This document shows, one piece after another, positions 25,539 through 34,126 of a stretch of 52,336 bases of DNA. The notes under the pieces were generated by a model, which saw only the letters and a program-made list of their open reading frames with translations, ran no database searches and was not told the DNA's origin. Positions within the stretch are counted from its first letter, which is position 1. Every line of letters begins with the position of its first letter. A program made the position numbers and the translations under genes. The stretch is from an uncultured Bacteroidota bacterium (GTDB taxonomy: Bacteria > Bacteroidota > Bacteroidia > Chitinophagales > LD1): positions 1 through 52,336 of the forward strand of contig CALAYL010000053.1 of assembly GCA_937894725.1 (NCBI GenBank). Direction: 5' to 3'.

Positions 25539-25934
25539 TTATCTTCTTCTTTCCTGCATTATCCTTACCAATTCTTTTTTAAATGCTTCTTCAGCTGCCA
25601 TGAGTTGATTCATTTTTGCTTTGCCTATGGCCGCCTCGAGTTGTGGTTTATAGGTAAGTCTAAGATTCAACTTTTTTTGATCAAATTCGAGTCGTTGGTC
25701 GGCCGTAAGTGGCGTACCGTCTTTATCGTCATCTCTAAAGTTTTTGCGCAGGGTTTTCATATCAGCCCGAAATGCATTGTACACTGGCCAAAAATTTTGC
25801 GACTCTTCGGCTGTTAGATTAAGTCGATTGGTGATAAAAGCTACCCGCATAGCTTCTATCTTTTCATGGCTTTTTTGCTGAGCAAAAGAGGCAAGAGATA
25901 TGACGGTAAAAAATAAAAAAAGTGTGTGTTTCAT
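25539..25934 (-). CDS. Small periplasmic Spy/CpxP-like protein
   Basis: 131 residues. Signal peptide ending SLASFAQ (about 1-18). The mature part is charged and helical, with the LTAEESQNFWPVYNAF segment resembling the LTxxQ repeats of Spy/CpxP proteins and a second Lys/Arg-rich helix at the end. Such proteins often accompany ECF sigma operons in Bacteroidota and may act as periplasmic chaperones or stress sensors. It begins 3 nt after the anti-sigma gene stop, last in the transketolase/sigma run. Confidence 0.7.
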   Translation of the reverse strand: MKHTLFLFFTVISLASFAQQKSHEKIEAMRVAFITNRLNLTAEESQNFWPVYNAFRADMKTLRKNFRDDDKDGTPLTADQRLEFDQKKLNLRLTYKPQLEAAIGKAKMNQLMAAEEAFKKELVRIMQERRR

Positions 25935-25937
25935 GAC

Positions 25938-26414
25938 CTATAAAAGTTCTGTTGAGTAATCGTTTTCTATATATGTATTGATTTGTTCTGCTGATACGTT
26001 TTCATCTAAGGAGGGGGTTTCTACATTTTCTTGTATCAATATTTGTTCATCAAACTCATCTATATTATCTGCTAAAAAAGATTGGATTTCTATGTCAGAT
26101 AAAGATGCGAGCGTTGCCATTTCTTTTGTGTTTTGAAAAGAAAAATAATTGATTACAAGTAGTAAAAACGAAAACACTACGGCCATCGAAAGCGTATATT
26201 TTGGCATAAATATCCACGCCAATTTTTGGCGTAAACTCTCTAACCAATTTTCTTGCTGCGCTATTGGGGCAGCTTGATTTATTTCACCCCAAACCTTCTT
26301 TTGTAATTGCTCAAAATAAGCCGAATTAGGCGATTCGGTAGCCGGTTTTTCTAACCTAGAAAAAAGAGGCGATATCGTTTTCAACTCTTCGTTTATGTTA
26401 TCTTTATTTTTCAT
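25938..26414 (-). CDS. Probable anti-sigma factor, single-pass membrane protein
   Basis: 158 residues: a hydrophilic cytoplasmic part (1-90), one transmembrane helix (about 95-115, YTLSMAVVFSFLLLVINYF), then an acidic periplasmic tail rich in Asp and Glu. No domain is recognisable by eye, but the topology and its place 36 nt after an ECF sigma gene are those of an anti-sigma factor. The Spy-like gene following suggests an envelope-stress circuit. Confidence 0.65.
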   Translation of the reverse strand: MKNKDNINEELKTISPLFSRLEKPATESPNSAYFEQLQKKVWGEINQAAPIAQQENWLESLRQKLAWIFMPKYTLSMAVVFSFLLLVINYFSFQNTKEMATLASLSDIEIQSFLADNIDEFDEQILIQENVETPSLDENVSAEQINTYIENDYSTELL

Positions 26415-26450
26415 GATCTTACCTATTTGACTTGCTGTTTTTTGAAAGGT

Positions 26451-27017
26451 TTAATCTGCATTTGCAAAAAACAAGGCTATTTTTTTGGCTGCATGATGAT
26501 ACGAAGCTTTGAGAGCACCTACGCTTGTACCCAAAATTGAACTCATTTCTTCATAGGGCATTTCATCATAGTAGCGAAGATTAAACACTATCTTTTGTTT
26601 ATCGGGCAAAGATTCAATCGCTTGGAGCAGCTTTTCTTGCAGCGCTTCGCCATCCAAAGCCTGTGCATCGGACTGTAAATATTGACTAGGGGCATTGGCT
26701 TCTGTATCGCTTTCTTCCATGCCGAATCCGCTATCAAAGGAAATATGCTGATGTCGTTTTTCTTTGTTTAAAAAAGTAATGCACTCGTTGGTAGCAATGC
26801 GATAGAGCCACGAAAAAAGTTGTGCATCATTTCTGAAATTTGCTAATCCTCGCCACACTTTTACAAAGGTGTTTTGCAATACATCATCCGTGTTTGATTC
26901 GCCTACGATTCTTCGAATATGCCAATAGAGCCGCACTTGATATTTATTCATCAATTGATTGAATGCTCGCTCTGGAGCATCGCCATGAAAAAGTTCTAGC
27001 AATTGGTTGTCGGTCAT
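26451..27017 (-). CDS. ECF-type RNA polymerase sigma factor
   Basis: 188 residues. Region 2 is clear in DDVLQNTFVKVWRGLANF with FSWLYRIATNECI (about 43-80). An acidic Ser/Gln-rich linker (93-125) precedes region 4, with LPDKQKIVFNLRYYDEMPYE and the helix-turn-helix SSILGTSVGALKASYHHAAKKI. It directs RNA polymerase to a stress regulon. Its ATG overlaps the stop of the transketolase gene (ATGA), so it is translationally coupled to that enzyme; anti-sigma and Spy-like genes follow. Confidence 0.92.
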   Translation of the reverse strand: MTDNQLLELFHGDAPERAFNQLMNKYQVRLYWHIRRIVGESNTDDVLQNTFVKVWRGLANFRNDAQLFSWLYRIATNECITFLNKEKRHQHISFDSGFGMEESDTEANAPSQYLQSDAQALDGEALQEKLLQAIESLPDKQKIVFNLRYYDEMPYEEMSSILGTSVGALKASYHHAAKKIALFFANAD

Positions 27018-27973
27018 TTTCTTTTGAGGGCACGCTCCGCAGCCTGCAACACATCTATGGTGTCTAATCCATATTTTGTGAGCAGTTGGTCAGGAGTGCC
27101 ACTCTCGCCAAAACTATCGTTTACTGCCACAAACTCCATGGGTACTGGTGTGTGTTTCGATAGTAGCGTGGCTATGGTACTTCCCAATCCACCTATCACA
27201 TTGTGTTCTTCACAGACTACAGCGCTTTTTGTTTTTGCCACAGAAGCTAAGACAGCCGTTTCGTCCAAAGGTTTAATGGTGTGGATATTGATAAGCTCTA
27301 CGGATACGCCTTTTGATTCCAGTTCTTCGGCAGCTTTGACCGCCTTCCAAACAAGATGCCCCGTAGCGAAAATAGTAATGTCTGTGCCTTCGTTCATCAA
27401 CACGGCTTTGCCTATTTCAAAGGTTTGGCTTTCTGGTGTAAAATTAGCCCATTTCGGACGACCAAATCGGAGATATACAGGGCCATTGTAATTGCCTACA
27501 GCTATTGTGGCGGCTTTTGTTTGGTTGTAGTCACAAGGATTGATGACTACCATGCTTGGGAGCATTTGCATGAGGCCAATATCTTCGAGTATTTGGTGGG
27601 TAGCACCGTCTTCGCCTAGCGTAAGCCCAGCATGTGAAGCCGCTATTTTTACATTCTTGCCAGAGTAGGCTACTGATTGTCGGATTTGATCATACACTCT
27701 ACCAGTAGCGAAGTTGGCAAAAGTAGTGGCAAAGGGAATCTTGCCCCCTATTGTAAGACCAGCCGCTACGCCTATCATATTCGCTTCAGAGATTCCACAT
27801 TGGATAAATCGGTCAGGAAATTCTTTGATAAACTCATCGAGCTTGAGCGAACCTAGTAGATCCGCACAGAGCGCTACCACTTCAGGGTTGGTGCGTCCTA
27901 GTTCTAAAATGCCTGCTCCAAAGCCTGAGCGGGTGTCTTTTCCTCCTTGATCGGTGTAGTCTTTTAGTGCCAT
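27014..27973 (-). CDS. Transketolase, C-terminal (pyrimidine-binding) subunit
   Basis: 319 residues from the ATG at 27973; the TTG two codons upstream is less likely. This is the C-terminal half of a split transketolase: pyrimidine domain with RSGFGAGILELGRTNPEVVA, FIQCGISEANMIGVAAGL (active-site Glu) and GPVYLRFGRPKW, then the C-terminal domain with IFATGHLVWKAVKAAEELE and CEEHNVIGGLGSTIA. It needs the TPP-binding N-terminal half, normally the adjacent gene, which is absent here. It precedes and overlaps the ECF sigma gene. A one-mismatch -7 box (TATACTTG) ends 3 nt upstream of the ATG. Confidence 0.88.
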   Translation of the reverse strand: MALKDYTDQGGKDTRSGFGAGILELGRTNPEVVALCADLLGSLKLDEFIKEFPDRFIQCGISEANMIGVAAGLTIGGKIPFATTFANFATGRVYDQIRQSVAYSGKNVKIAASHAGLTLGEDGATHQILEDIGLMQMLPSMVVINPCDYNQTKAATIAVGNYNGPVYLRFGRPKWANFTPESQTFEIGKAVLMNEGTDITIFATGHLVWKAVKAAEELESKGVSVELINIHTIKPLDETAVLASVAKTKSAVVCEEHNVIGGLGSTIATLLSKHTPVPMEFVAVNDSFGESGTPDQLLTKYGLDTIDVLQAAERALKRK

Positions 27974-28034
27974 ATGCAAGTATAACGAGAAAGTAAGATA
28001 GTGCGAAAAATGATTTTACACAATCTACATGAAG

Positions 28035-28060
28035 AACGTGAAAAACGTCTTTTTCATGTT
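28035..28060 (-). terminator. Hairpin in the gap between the fibre gene and the transketolase gene
   Basis: An 11-bp stem (28035-28045 with 28050-28060, one G-U pair) around a 4-nt loop, with A/T-rich arms. It lies 70 nt past the stop of the fibre-like gene and before the transketolase start, a plausible terminator for the former. Confidence 0.4.
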
Positions 28061-28129
28061 TGTTGGTGCTATTGGGAGGGGGCTTTGTTTGGATGCAATG
28101 GAAACAAAGACGAGATAGAAAATATACAA

Positions 28130-30019
28130 TTACAAAGGATTATACATTATAAAAAATGTTTGAATATGTCCGTCCGAACCCCCTTTTCCCAAATCCGTAT
28201 TTATATCATTCGTATTATTATCGGTAGGGTGAGAGTTGTTGTTTGTTCTTGTTACTGTTCTTTGTCCACTTATTTGACTTCCCGAACCTCCCGTATCGTC
28301 ATTCGTAATCAACAAAACGACTTTCGCGCTAGCTACGTTATTCATTGTGTATCTAGTAGTTACATTACCGCTCGATTCATTACGAGAGACAATGCTTAAC
28401 ACTCCAGCTGTAGTTATATTTACTCGCACATACCCCTCCTCACCATTATACGAAAACATATCAAAAAGTCTGTATCCACTACCACTGTGAGAGGCGGTAG
28501 CAGTCAGTGTGCCGTTTGCATCTACATATACAGGTCTATTGCTTGTACCTGCTAGATTTTGCACCCTCACGGTTCTATCTCCAAATACTGTCAATGCGGG
28601 TGTATAAGCTTGAGCTCCACCTGTCCAATAAGATGCCGCTTCGAAAATCTTGCTTGATGAAGCGCCCCATCTAGTAGCAACAGATAAACCATGACGCCCA
28701 TCATCTGCATCTTGATTATTTTCAATGATAGCTGCCCATGTACCTGTTGGTTTGGTTGGAGTTGTGTTTGATGTAGGATGAATTACATTCAAGGTAGCTC
28801 CTGGGGTTGTTGTTCCTATACCTACATTACCTGCTAAGCTAGAAATACGCATCACCTCTACATCGGTATTATTTGCATTAATAGCACCCTGCCCTGTTTT
28901 AATACGGAAGGTAATGTCTGTAGCAAAATTTGCATCCACAAATCGAATAGTAGCTGGTGCTGCTCCTGTATGTCCGTTAAAGGTTTCTCCTACTATGTCT
29001 ACACCTACGGCACCTGGTCCTCCACCTCCAGCATTTTTAAGCCATAGGCCTTTGGTAAAAGTAGATGCTACAGAGTTGTCTATGACCATCGCCCCATTTG
29101 CAGCAGTTACAACTCCACTATTTGTGGAATATACATGCAAGTTTCCCAAAGGTGCTATTGTACCAATTCCCACTCTATTGTTAGCGGCATCTACAGAAAA
29201 GGTATTTGTATCTATACTGAATCCATTAGTAGTCGTAGTAGTGAACGTGAGCGTATTGGCGGCTTGAGCTACTGTCGTATTACGCACTAAGCTGCCACCT
29301 AACTCTACATATGGATCTGTGGATGTGGCATTGGGTGTTGTTGTGGCTATGTTTAATCCATTTTGAGCTTTTACAGCCGTAGTACCGTTTACCCAAGTAG
29401 GCGCAGCAGCACCATTCGTTCTTAATACTTGACCAGATGTTCCAGGAGCTAGGTTTACCCAATCAGTGCCATCATAATACATAAGAGAGCCATTAGTGTT
29501 GCTTCCAATTTGTATCTTGGTGCCATCTACTGCATTGTTGGCTATCTTGGTAGTGGTTACGTTTGCATCCAATATTTTCACCGTGGTTACTTTGTCATTA
29601 CCGATAGTTGTCACTCCAGCATTAGTGATAGTCACATCGCCACTCATGGTCTGCTCTGTGGCTACGTTTGAAACATTGCCGACTAGGATTTTGCCATTTG
29701 TCAGCGTACTAGTTAGTACTGCTCCTGCAGCCACTTTAGTCCAAGATGGAGTACCAGACGTACCATCATTATAATAAAATGCCGCACTACCCCAGCTGCT
29801 GCCTGTATTCCAAACTACCAAGCCTTTTGCAGGGGTAGCGATAGTAGTAGCATCCGCTACTCCTGTAAGGGTTACATTGGGAAATAAAACGCCTGCATTG
29901 GTAGCTGAGATGTCTAGTTTTGCACTTGTATTAGGGCTACTTGTCCCTATACCTACATTTTGGGCAAAAGAATTTATACTCGCCAAAATCATAATTAGAA
30001 ATAGGTTTATTTTTCTCAT
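28130..30019 (-). CDS. Secreted fibre-like protein with VGIGT repeats
   Basis: 629 residues. Signal peptide (1-20, INSFAQ). The motif VGIGT followed by P and a short strand recurs three times: NVGIGTSSPNTSAKLDI after the signal, RVGIGTIAPLGNLHVYS in the middle and NVGIGTTTPGATLNVIH later, as in phage tail-fibre-like and surface proteins of Bacteroidota. The rest is Thr/Asn/Gly-rich beta sequence with NDKVTTVKILDANVTTTKI. There is no T9SS tail; it ends in FFIMYNPL. Likely a trimeric surface or released fibre. Ligand and function are unknown. A -7 box lies 61 nt upstream of the start. Confidence 0.7.
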   Translation of the reverse strand: MRKINLFLIMILASINSFAQNVGIGTSSPNTSAKLDISATNAGVLFPNVTLTGVADATTIATPAKGLVVWNTGSSWGSAAFYYNDGTSGTPSWTKVAAGAVLTSTLTNGKILVGNVSNVATEQTMSGDVTITNAGVTTIGNDKVTTVKILDANVTTTKIANNAVDGTKIQIGSNTNGSLMYYDGTDWVNLAPGTSGQVLRTNGAAAPTWVNGTTAVKAQNGLNIATTTPNATSTDPYVELGGSLVRNTTVAQAANTLTFTTTTTNGFSIDTNTFSVDAANNRVGIGTIAPLGNLHVYSTNSGVVTAANGAMVIDNSVASTFTKGLWLKNAGGGGPGAVGVDIVGETFNGHTGAAPATIRFVDANFATDITFRIKTGQGAINANNTDVEVMRISSLAGNVGIGTTTPGATLNVIHPTSNTTPTKPTGTWAAIIENNQDADDGRHGLSVATRWGASSSKIFEAASYWTGGAQAYTPALTVFGDRTVRVQNLAGTSNRPVYVDANGTLTATASHSGSGYRLFDMFSYNGEEGYVRVNITTAGVLSIVSRNESSGNVTTRYTMNNVASAKVVLLITNDDTGGSGSQISGQRTVTRTNNNSHPTDNNTNDINTDLGKGGSDGHIQTFFIMYNPL

Positions 30020-30390
30020 AATTATGCTATTTATAGATTATATTGAATATATATTAATCAACACTTGTGCCATTACTAAACAAACTTATCTTAATCATTG
30101 ATTATGAGTAAAATATTCGATTGAGTTTTGTGCACTCCGACTACTGTTTTGTATAGTTTTATATCCACCAATGTCTGTTAATAAGAGCAATTCAATAGCT
30201 TTTAGTATAAACAAAATCGGTGTATTCAAGTTTTGGTAACCGTCTTTGCCGGTTTTTCTACTGAAAAAGGATTTGTTTCGTTCATTTATAGATTTCGTCT
30301 GAATAATGAAAAACTCGTTTTTAATAGGCTATTTTAACAGGCTATGATTCGCTAAAATGGAGATATGCCCCTATATTTAGTAAAAAAACG
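30020..30390. other. A/T-rich divergent intergenic region
   Basis: About 370 bases between divergent genes. It holds a TAAGTTTG box for the leftward gene at 30081-30088 and an imperfect TATATTTA at 30372-30379, 11 nt before the rightward ATG. I see no RNA gene, repeat or small gene with coding character in between. Confidence 0.55.
30081..30088 (-). promoter_or_regulatory. -7 promoter box TAAGTTTG for the fibre gene
   Basis: Perfect minus-strand TAnnTTTG, 61 nt upstream of the ATG at 30019, leaving a normal-length A/T-rich leader. Confidence 0.5.
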
Positions 30391-30936
30391 ATGATGTTGG
30401 TTAAAATGTTTTTGGTTTTCCTAGGTGCCTTTATATGGACCTTTTTGGAATATGTTATTCACCGATTTCGTGGACACAACAAAAACGGAAGAGGTATCAT
30501 CCGAAAAGAACACCTACAACATCACGCTCAAGCACATTATTTTGTACAACTCTACAAAAAAGTGCCGTTGGCCTTTGGAGTATTGTGTGCAAGCACTTTG
30601 TTAGTTGGAAGTATAGGGGGTATCGCCAATGGATTAGCTTTTTCATTTGGCTTGGCAGGCATGTACTTTATTTATGAATTGACGCACCGAGCTTTTCATG
30701 TACGAGAACCATACATTCGATATGGATTGAAAATGCGCAAACATCATTTTTATCATCATTTCGTCAATCCCAAAAACAACCATGGAGTAACAACAGCCTT
30801 GTGGGATCGGATTTTTAAAACCTACGAACATGCAGTACAAATTTCGGTACCATCAAAATTGGCTATGCAATGGTTGTTAGAAGACGATAACCATATCAAA
30901 AACAAATACAGCGCGCATTTCAAGATGGGCAGATAA
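30391..30936 (+). CDS. Fatty acid hydroxylase (sterol desaturase superfamily)
   Basis: 181 residues with four hydrophobic segments and the histidine boxes of the membrane di-iron hydroxylases: H24/H29 in FLEYVIHRFRGH, HLQHH (41-45), ELTHRAFH (H99, H103) and KMRKHHFYHHF (H118, H119, H122, H123), then GVTTALWDRIF, the usual closing motif. The substrate may be a fatty acyl chain, hopanoid or carotenoid; 2-hydroxylation of fatty acids is common in sphingolipid-making Bacteroidota but is not shown here. Single gene. Confidence 0.85.
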   Translation: MMLVKMFLVFLGAFIWTFLEYVIHRFRGHNKNGRGIIRKEHLQHHAQAHYFVQLYKKVPLAFGVLCASTLLVGSIGGIANGLAFSFGLAGMYFIYELTHRAFHVREPYIRYGLKMRKHHFYHHFVNPKNNHGVTTALWDRIFKTYEHAVQISVPSKLAMQWLLEDDNHIKNKYSAHFKMGR

Positions 30937-31037
30937 ATCTATTTGTAGATAAACTTTTTGGGTTTCGTTTTGTTGTGTGTAGTAGATTGTAGTATTTTGT
31001 ATATTACAAGATTCACACACCAAACAACCTTATAATT

Positions 31038-32081
31038 ATGATTCCAACTAAAGCATACGCTGTCCAAAATCCAACTGCACCTCTAGCACCTATTACATTA
31101 GAACGAAGAAAACCTGGACCTCATGACGTTCGTATTGAAATTTTGTATTGTGGCGTTTGCCATTCCGATATTCACCAAGTACGCAATGAGTGGGGAGGCT
31201 CGAAATACCCTATGGTTCCTGGCCATGAAATAGTAGGGCGAGTGACGGAAGTTGGTTCGCAGGTATCTCAATTTAAAGTAGGCGATTTGGCAGGAGTGGG
31301 TTGTTTAGTTGACTCGTGCCGCACTTGTAGTAGCTGTGAGCAAGACTTTGAGCAGTATTGCGAAAACGGTTCTGTGGGCACCTACAATAGTTACGAACTA
31401 GATAAAAAGACACTGACTTATGGCGGCTATTCAGATACCATTGTAACGGATGAAAATTTTGTGCTGCATGTTTCTGAAAAATTATCCATTGAACGGGTTG
31501 CTCCACTTTTATGTGCAGGCATCACTACCTATTCCCCGCTTCGCCAATGGAAAGTAGGTAAAGGTCACCGAGTAGCGGTATTAGGCTTAGGAGGGTTAGG
31601 GCATATGGCCGTAAAATTTGCCGCATCTATGGGCGCTGAAGTGACTGTGTTGAGCACATCTCCTTCTAAAGAAGCAGATGCAAAAGCACTTGGTGCACAT
31701 AAATTTGTAGTAACAAAAAACGCAGACGCATTGGCTTCTGTAAAAAACTATTTTGATTTTATTATTGATACGGTGTCGGCTCAGCATGATTTGAACTTAT
31801 ACCTCGGCCTTCTTCGTTTAGATGGGACAATGATTTTGCTTGGTGTACCTCCTGAAGCGCCCCAAGTACAAGTGTTTAATCTCATCGTAAAAAGAAGAAG
31901 AGTGGCGGGTTCATTAATCGGGGGCATAAAAGAAACGCAAGAAATGCTAGACTACTGTGCAGAGCACAATATCATGTCGGATGTGGAGGTGATCCCCATC
32001 AGTGAAATCAACAACGCCTACGAGCGCATGCTAAAAGGCGATGTACATTATCGTTTTGTGATTGATTTGAAGACGATGTAA
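31038..32081 (+). CDS. Zinc-dependent NAD(P)-alcohol dehydrogenase, cinnamyl alcohol dehydrogenase/YahK type
   Basis: 347 residues. Catalytic zinc site with C41-H42 in YCGVCHSDIH and GHE (62-64); structural zinc cysteines C94, C97, C100 and C108; cofactor motif GLGGLGHMAVKFAASMG followed by VLSTSPSKE, where the Ser/Thr after the second strand favours NADP. YahK-like enzymes reduce a broad range of aldehydes. The promoter region has an imperfect -7 element near 30998 (TATTTTG). Single gene, convergent with the YhhN gene. Confidence 0.92.
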   Translation: MIPTKAYAVQNPTAPLAPITLERRKPGPHDVRIEILYCGVCHSDIHQVRNEWGGSKYPMVPGHEIVGRVTEVGSQVSQFKVGDLAGVGCLVDSCRTCSSCEQDFEQYCENGSVGTYNSYELDKKTLTYGGYSDTIVTDENFVLHVSEKLSIERVAPLLCAGITTYSPLRQWKVGKGHRVAVLGLGGLGHMAVKFAASMGAEVTVLSTSPSKEADAKALGAHKFVVTKNADALASVKNYFDFIIDTVSAQHDLNLYLGLLRLDGTMILLGVPPEAPQVQVFNLIVKRRRVAGSLIGGIKETQEMLDYCAEHNIMSDVEVIPISEINNAYERMLKGDVHYRFVIDLKTM

Positions 32082-32085
32082 AATA

Positions 32086-32126
32086 AGCTTTATAAAAGCT
32101 GGGGCAAACACAAGTGATGCGTGTTT
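32086..32126. terminator. Two small hairpins between convergent genes
   Basis: AGCTTT/AAAGCT (32086-32100, 3-nt loop) and AAACAC/GTGTTT (32106-32126, 9-nt loop) fill the 47-nt gap between two convergent stops. They may act as a bidirectional terminator, though neither has a strong U-run. Confidence 0.35.
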
Positions 32127-32128
32127 AC

Positions 32129-32878
32129 CTATGTTTTCTCTTCAAAAAACTCGAGCAATATTCCTTTGGCAATCATAAATTCAGCCGCAAAATAAGTGAC
32201 CATAATCACAAATCCAGGCTTAGGAACTAAACCTGGAAATGCGAGGAAGTTGAGTGCAATAATGGAGTCTGAAAAGACAAACAAAATAGCTCCTGTAAAT
32301 ACCCACCAAAAACTTTTGTTGTTTACAAAACCGAATCGATTCGTAGCATAAGCAGCCATACCCAACAATATAGTCGCATAAAGCACTACGGGCAATGCAG
32401 CCATACTTTTCTCAGGATTGTAGTATATAGGTGGCACCACCACACTCACGATTATAATTCCATAGATTAAAAAAGGGAGCAACAGAAATTTATTTAGTTG
32501 AAAAAGGGTGGATTTGTGATCACGTACCCCTTTTCTATAAATAGCTATCAAAAACAAGTGATTAATCAAAAAAGAACTCAGCCCTAACAAAAAGAAATAC
32601 TTGCTTTTGGGTAACCCCATTAGGGAGGTGTCGGTAGGATGCTCGGGGGTCAACATCAAAGAAACATCTCCAATCCATGAAAAGAAAAGCGCCAACAACA
32701 AATATTTCAATGCGCTATTCCATCGGCTGTCTATCACTAAATATACATATACCATAATCATCGGCAATAGCCATGGCTTGGTATAAAACATGAGCACACG
32801 ATTGCCCGTAAACTCTGCATAAGACTCTACAAATGCCAAAATAAAAAGAAGATACAAGGCGAGTGTCTGTTTTTTCAT
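32129..32878 (-). CDS. YhhN/TMEM86-family membrane protein (lysoplasmalogenase-like)
   Basis: 249 residues with about eight hydrophobic helices. Family landmarks: FYTKPWLLPMIMVYVY (32-47), FFSWIGDVSLML (65-76), FLLGLSSFLINHLFLI and VFTGAILFVFSDSIIALNFL. The mammalian member TMEM86B hydrolyses lysoplasmalogens; bacterial roles are not established. Single gene. Confidence 0.87.
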   Translation of the reverse strand: MKKQTLALYLLFILAFVESYAEFTGNRVLMFYTKPWLLPMIMVYVYLVIDSRWNSALKYLLLALFFSWIGDVSLMLTPEHPTDTSLMGLPKSKYFFLLGLSSFLINHLFLIAIYRKGVRDHKSTLFQLNKFLLLPFLIYGIIIVSVVVPPIYYNPEKSMAALPVVLYATILLGMAAYATNRFGFVNNKSFWWVFTGAILFVFSDSIIALNFLAFPGLVPKPGFVIMVTYFAAEFMIAKGILLEFFEEKT

Positions 32879-33083
32879 GGGTGTAATTTATAATAGTTAA
32901 ACATAACCAATATTGCCAATTGTTGCGCAATCAACCTTCTTCGCTGTTACTCATGTCAAACTTTCGACACTGGAAAAAATCTAACACAATCCATTTCCTC
33001 TCAAAAAACAAATGGCTATTCCACAGTAGATCCTATCTTTGCTCTCAAATCCATGACCTAAGACCACTTTATAATTTGAATAT

Positions 33084-33941
33084 ATGCAAACTACAAAAGA
33101 CCTACTTCAACTTCTCGATTTGAAACAACTCAGTGAAACGACCTTTCAAGGAATCAGTAATTTTATGGGAAGTCCAAACGTGTTTGGAGGGCAGGTGGTA
33201 GCGCAAGCTTTAAATGCCGCTATTCGCAGCGTGCCAATGGAGCGATTTTGCCACTCCCTACATGCCTATTTTATTTTGCCAGGAAATCTGAGCGTTCCTA
33301 TCGAGTTTCAAGTACAGAACATCCGTGATGGGGGCAGTTTTACAACCCGATTTATCACCGCCAAACAAAACGATGTGCCTATTTTTGTGATGGCAGCTTC
33401 GTTTCATAAACGGGAAGACGGTTATGTGCATCAAATCGAAATGCCTAAGGTACCTGCTCCAGAAACTTTGACCAATTGGATAGAAGTAGATGAAGAGAAA
33501 TATCCCGACATGGCTAATTTGCTGAGTGCGTATTTAAGTATAGAACGCCCCTTAGAGATGCGGTCTTGTTTCCCTCGAATCAGCCCTAATGCTGAGAAAA
33601 ATCCGCACAATCAAATTTGGTTTCGATTTAAGGAGTTGCCCGAAAATCTATACTGGCCGACCATACAGCAGTTGATAGCATATGCTTCTGATTATAATAT
33701 TCTGACTACAGCACTGCGCCCACATTCGGAGAAAGCGAATATCGTGAACACCCAAGTAGCGAGTTTGGATCATGCCATTTGGTTTCACAACGAAACAGAT
33801 TTGAATGACTGGTTGCTGTTTGATATTACTTCACCTGTATCCGCCCATGCTCGTGGATTAGCTACTGGCAATATTTTCACTCGCTCAGGAAAGTTAGTGG
33901 TAAGCGTATCGCAAGAGGGCTTGATGCGGCCGAGGGGCTAG
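33084..33941 (+). CDS. tesB: Acyl-CoA thioesterase II
   Basis: 285 residues, the double hot-dog TesB form. GSPNVFGGQVVAQALNAA and HSLHAYFILPGN open the first hot-dog; the catalytic trio falls in the second: D229 in ASLDHAIWFH, T249 in FDITSPVSA and Q277 in VSVSQEGLMR. It hydrolyses acyl-CoA to fatty acid and CoA in the cytoplasm. A -7-like TATAATTTG ends 7 nt upstream of the ATG. Single gene. Confidence 0.93.
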   Translation: MQTTKDLLQLLDLKQLSETTFQGISNFMGSPNVFGGQVVAQALNAAIRSVPMERFCHSLHAYFILPGNLSVPIEFQVQNIRDGGSFTTRFITAKQNDVPIFVMAASFHKREDGYVHQIEMPKVPAPETLTNWIEVDEEKYPDMANLLSAYLSIERPLEMRSCFPRISPNAEKNPHNQIWFRFKELPENLYWPTIQQLIAYASDYNILTTALRPHSEKANIVNTQVASLDHAIWFHNETDLNDWLLFDITSPVSAHARGLATGNIFTRSGKLVVSVSQEGLMRPRG

Positions 33942-33952
33942 GTTTGATAGAT

Positions 33953-33977
33953 AGTTTACTGTAAACTGTTACTGTAA
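33953..33977. repeat. Overlapping palindromes: AGTTTACTGTAAACT and a second TTACTGTAA
   Basis: A perfect 15-bp palindrome (33953-33967) is followed by a second copy of its core, TTACTGTAA (33969-33977), with the two cores 13 nt apart. It starts 11 nt after the tesB stop. This could be an operator or a weak terminator; no U-run follows. Confidence 0.45.
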
Positions 33978-34076
33978 GATTTGATGAATAAATTAGTCGT
34001 ATTTAAAAAAGCTACTAGTGGTTTTATGGTAAAGTTAAAAATATACTCTCTCTGAATCGAATGATAAAAACATCTC

Positions 34077-34109
34077 AAACCCGCAACGTTTTTAAAACCT
34101 TATGGGTTT
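34077..34109. repeat. 33-bp imperfect palindrome, Bacteroidota intergenic repeat type
   Basis: A 16-bp left arm (34077-34092, AAACCCGCAACGTTTT) mirrors the right arm (34094-34109, AAAACCTTATGGGTTT) with three mismatches around one central base. The AAACC...AAAACC...GGTTT layout is that of dispersed palindromes I recall in many Bacteroidota genomes. With the following TTT run it may also terminate transcription. It lies 17 nt before the glycosyltransferase start. Confidence 0.5.
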
Positions 34110-34126
34110 TTTAATACTTTTAAAGC

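Noticed and set aside
28001..28399. Plus-strand ORF of 132 codons over the end of the fibre gene
   Set aside because: It is mostly antisense to a gene with a signal peptide and clear motifs, and its own translation has no recognisable features.
32879..33083. Possible small gene or RNA between YhhN and tesB
   Set aside because: A 67-codon plus-strand frame here runs into tesB in another frame and has no features; no RNA fold with tRNA-like or riboswitch-like signals was seen.
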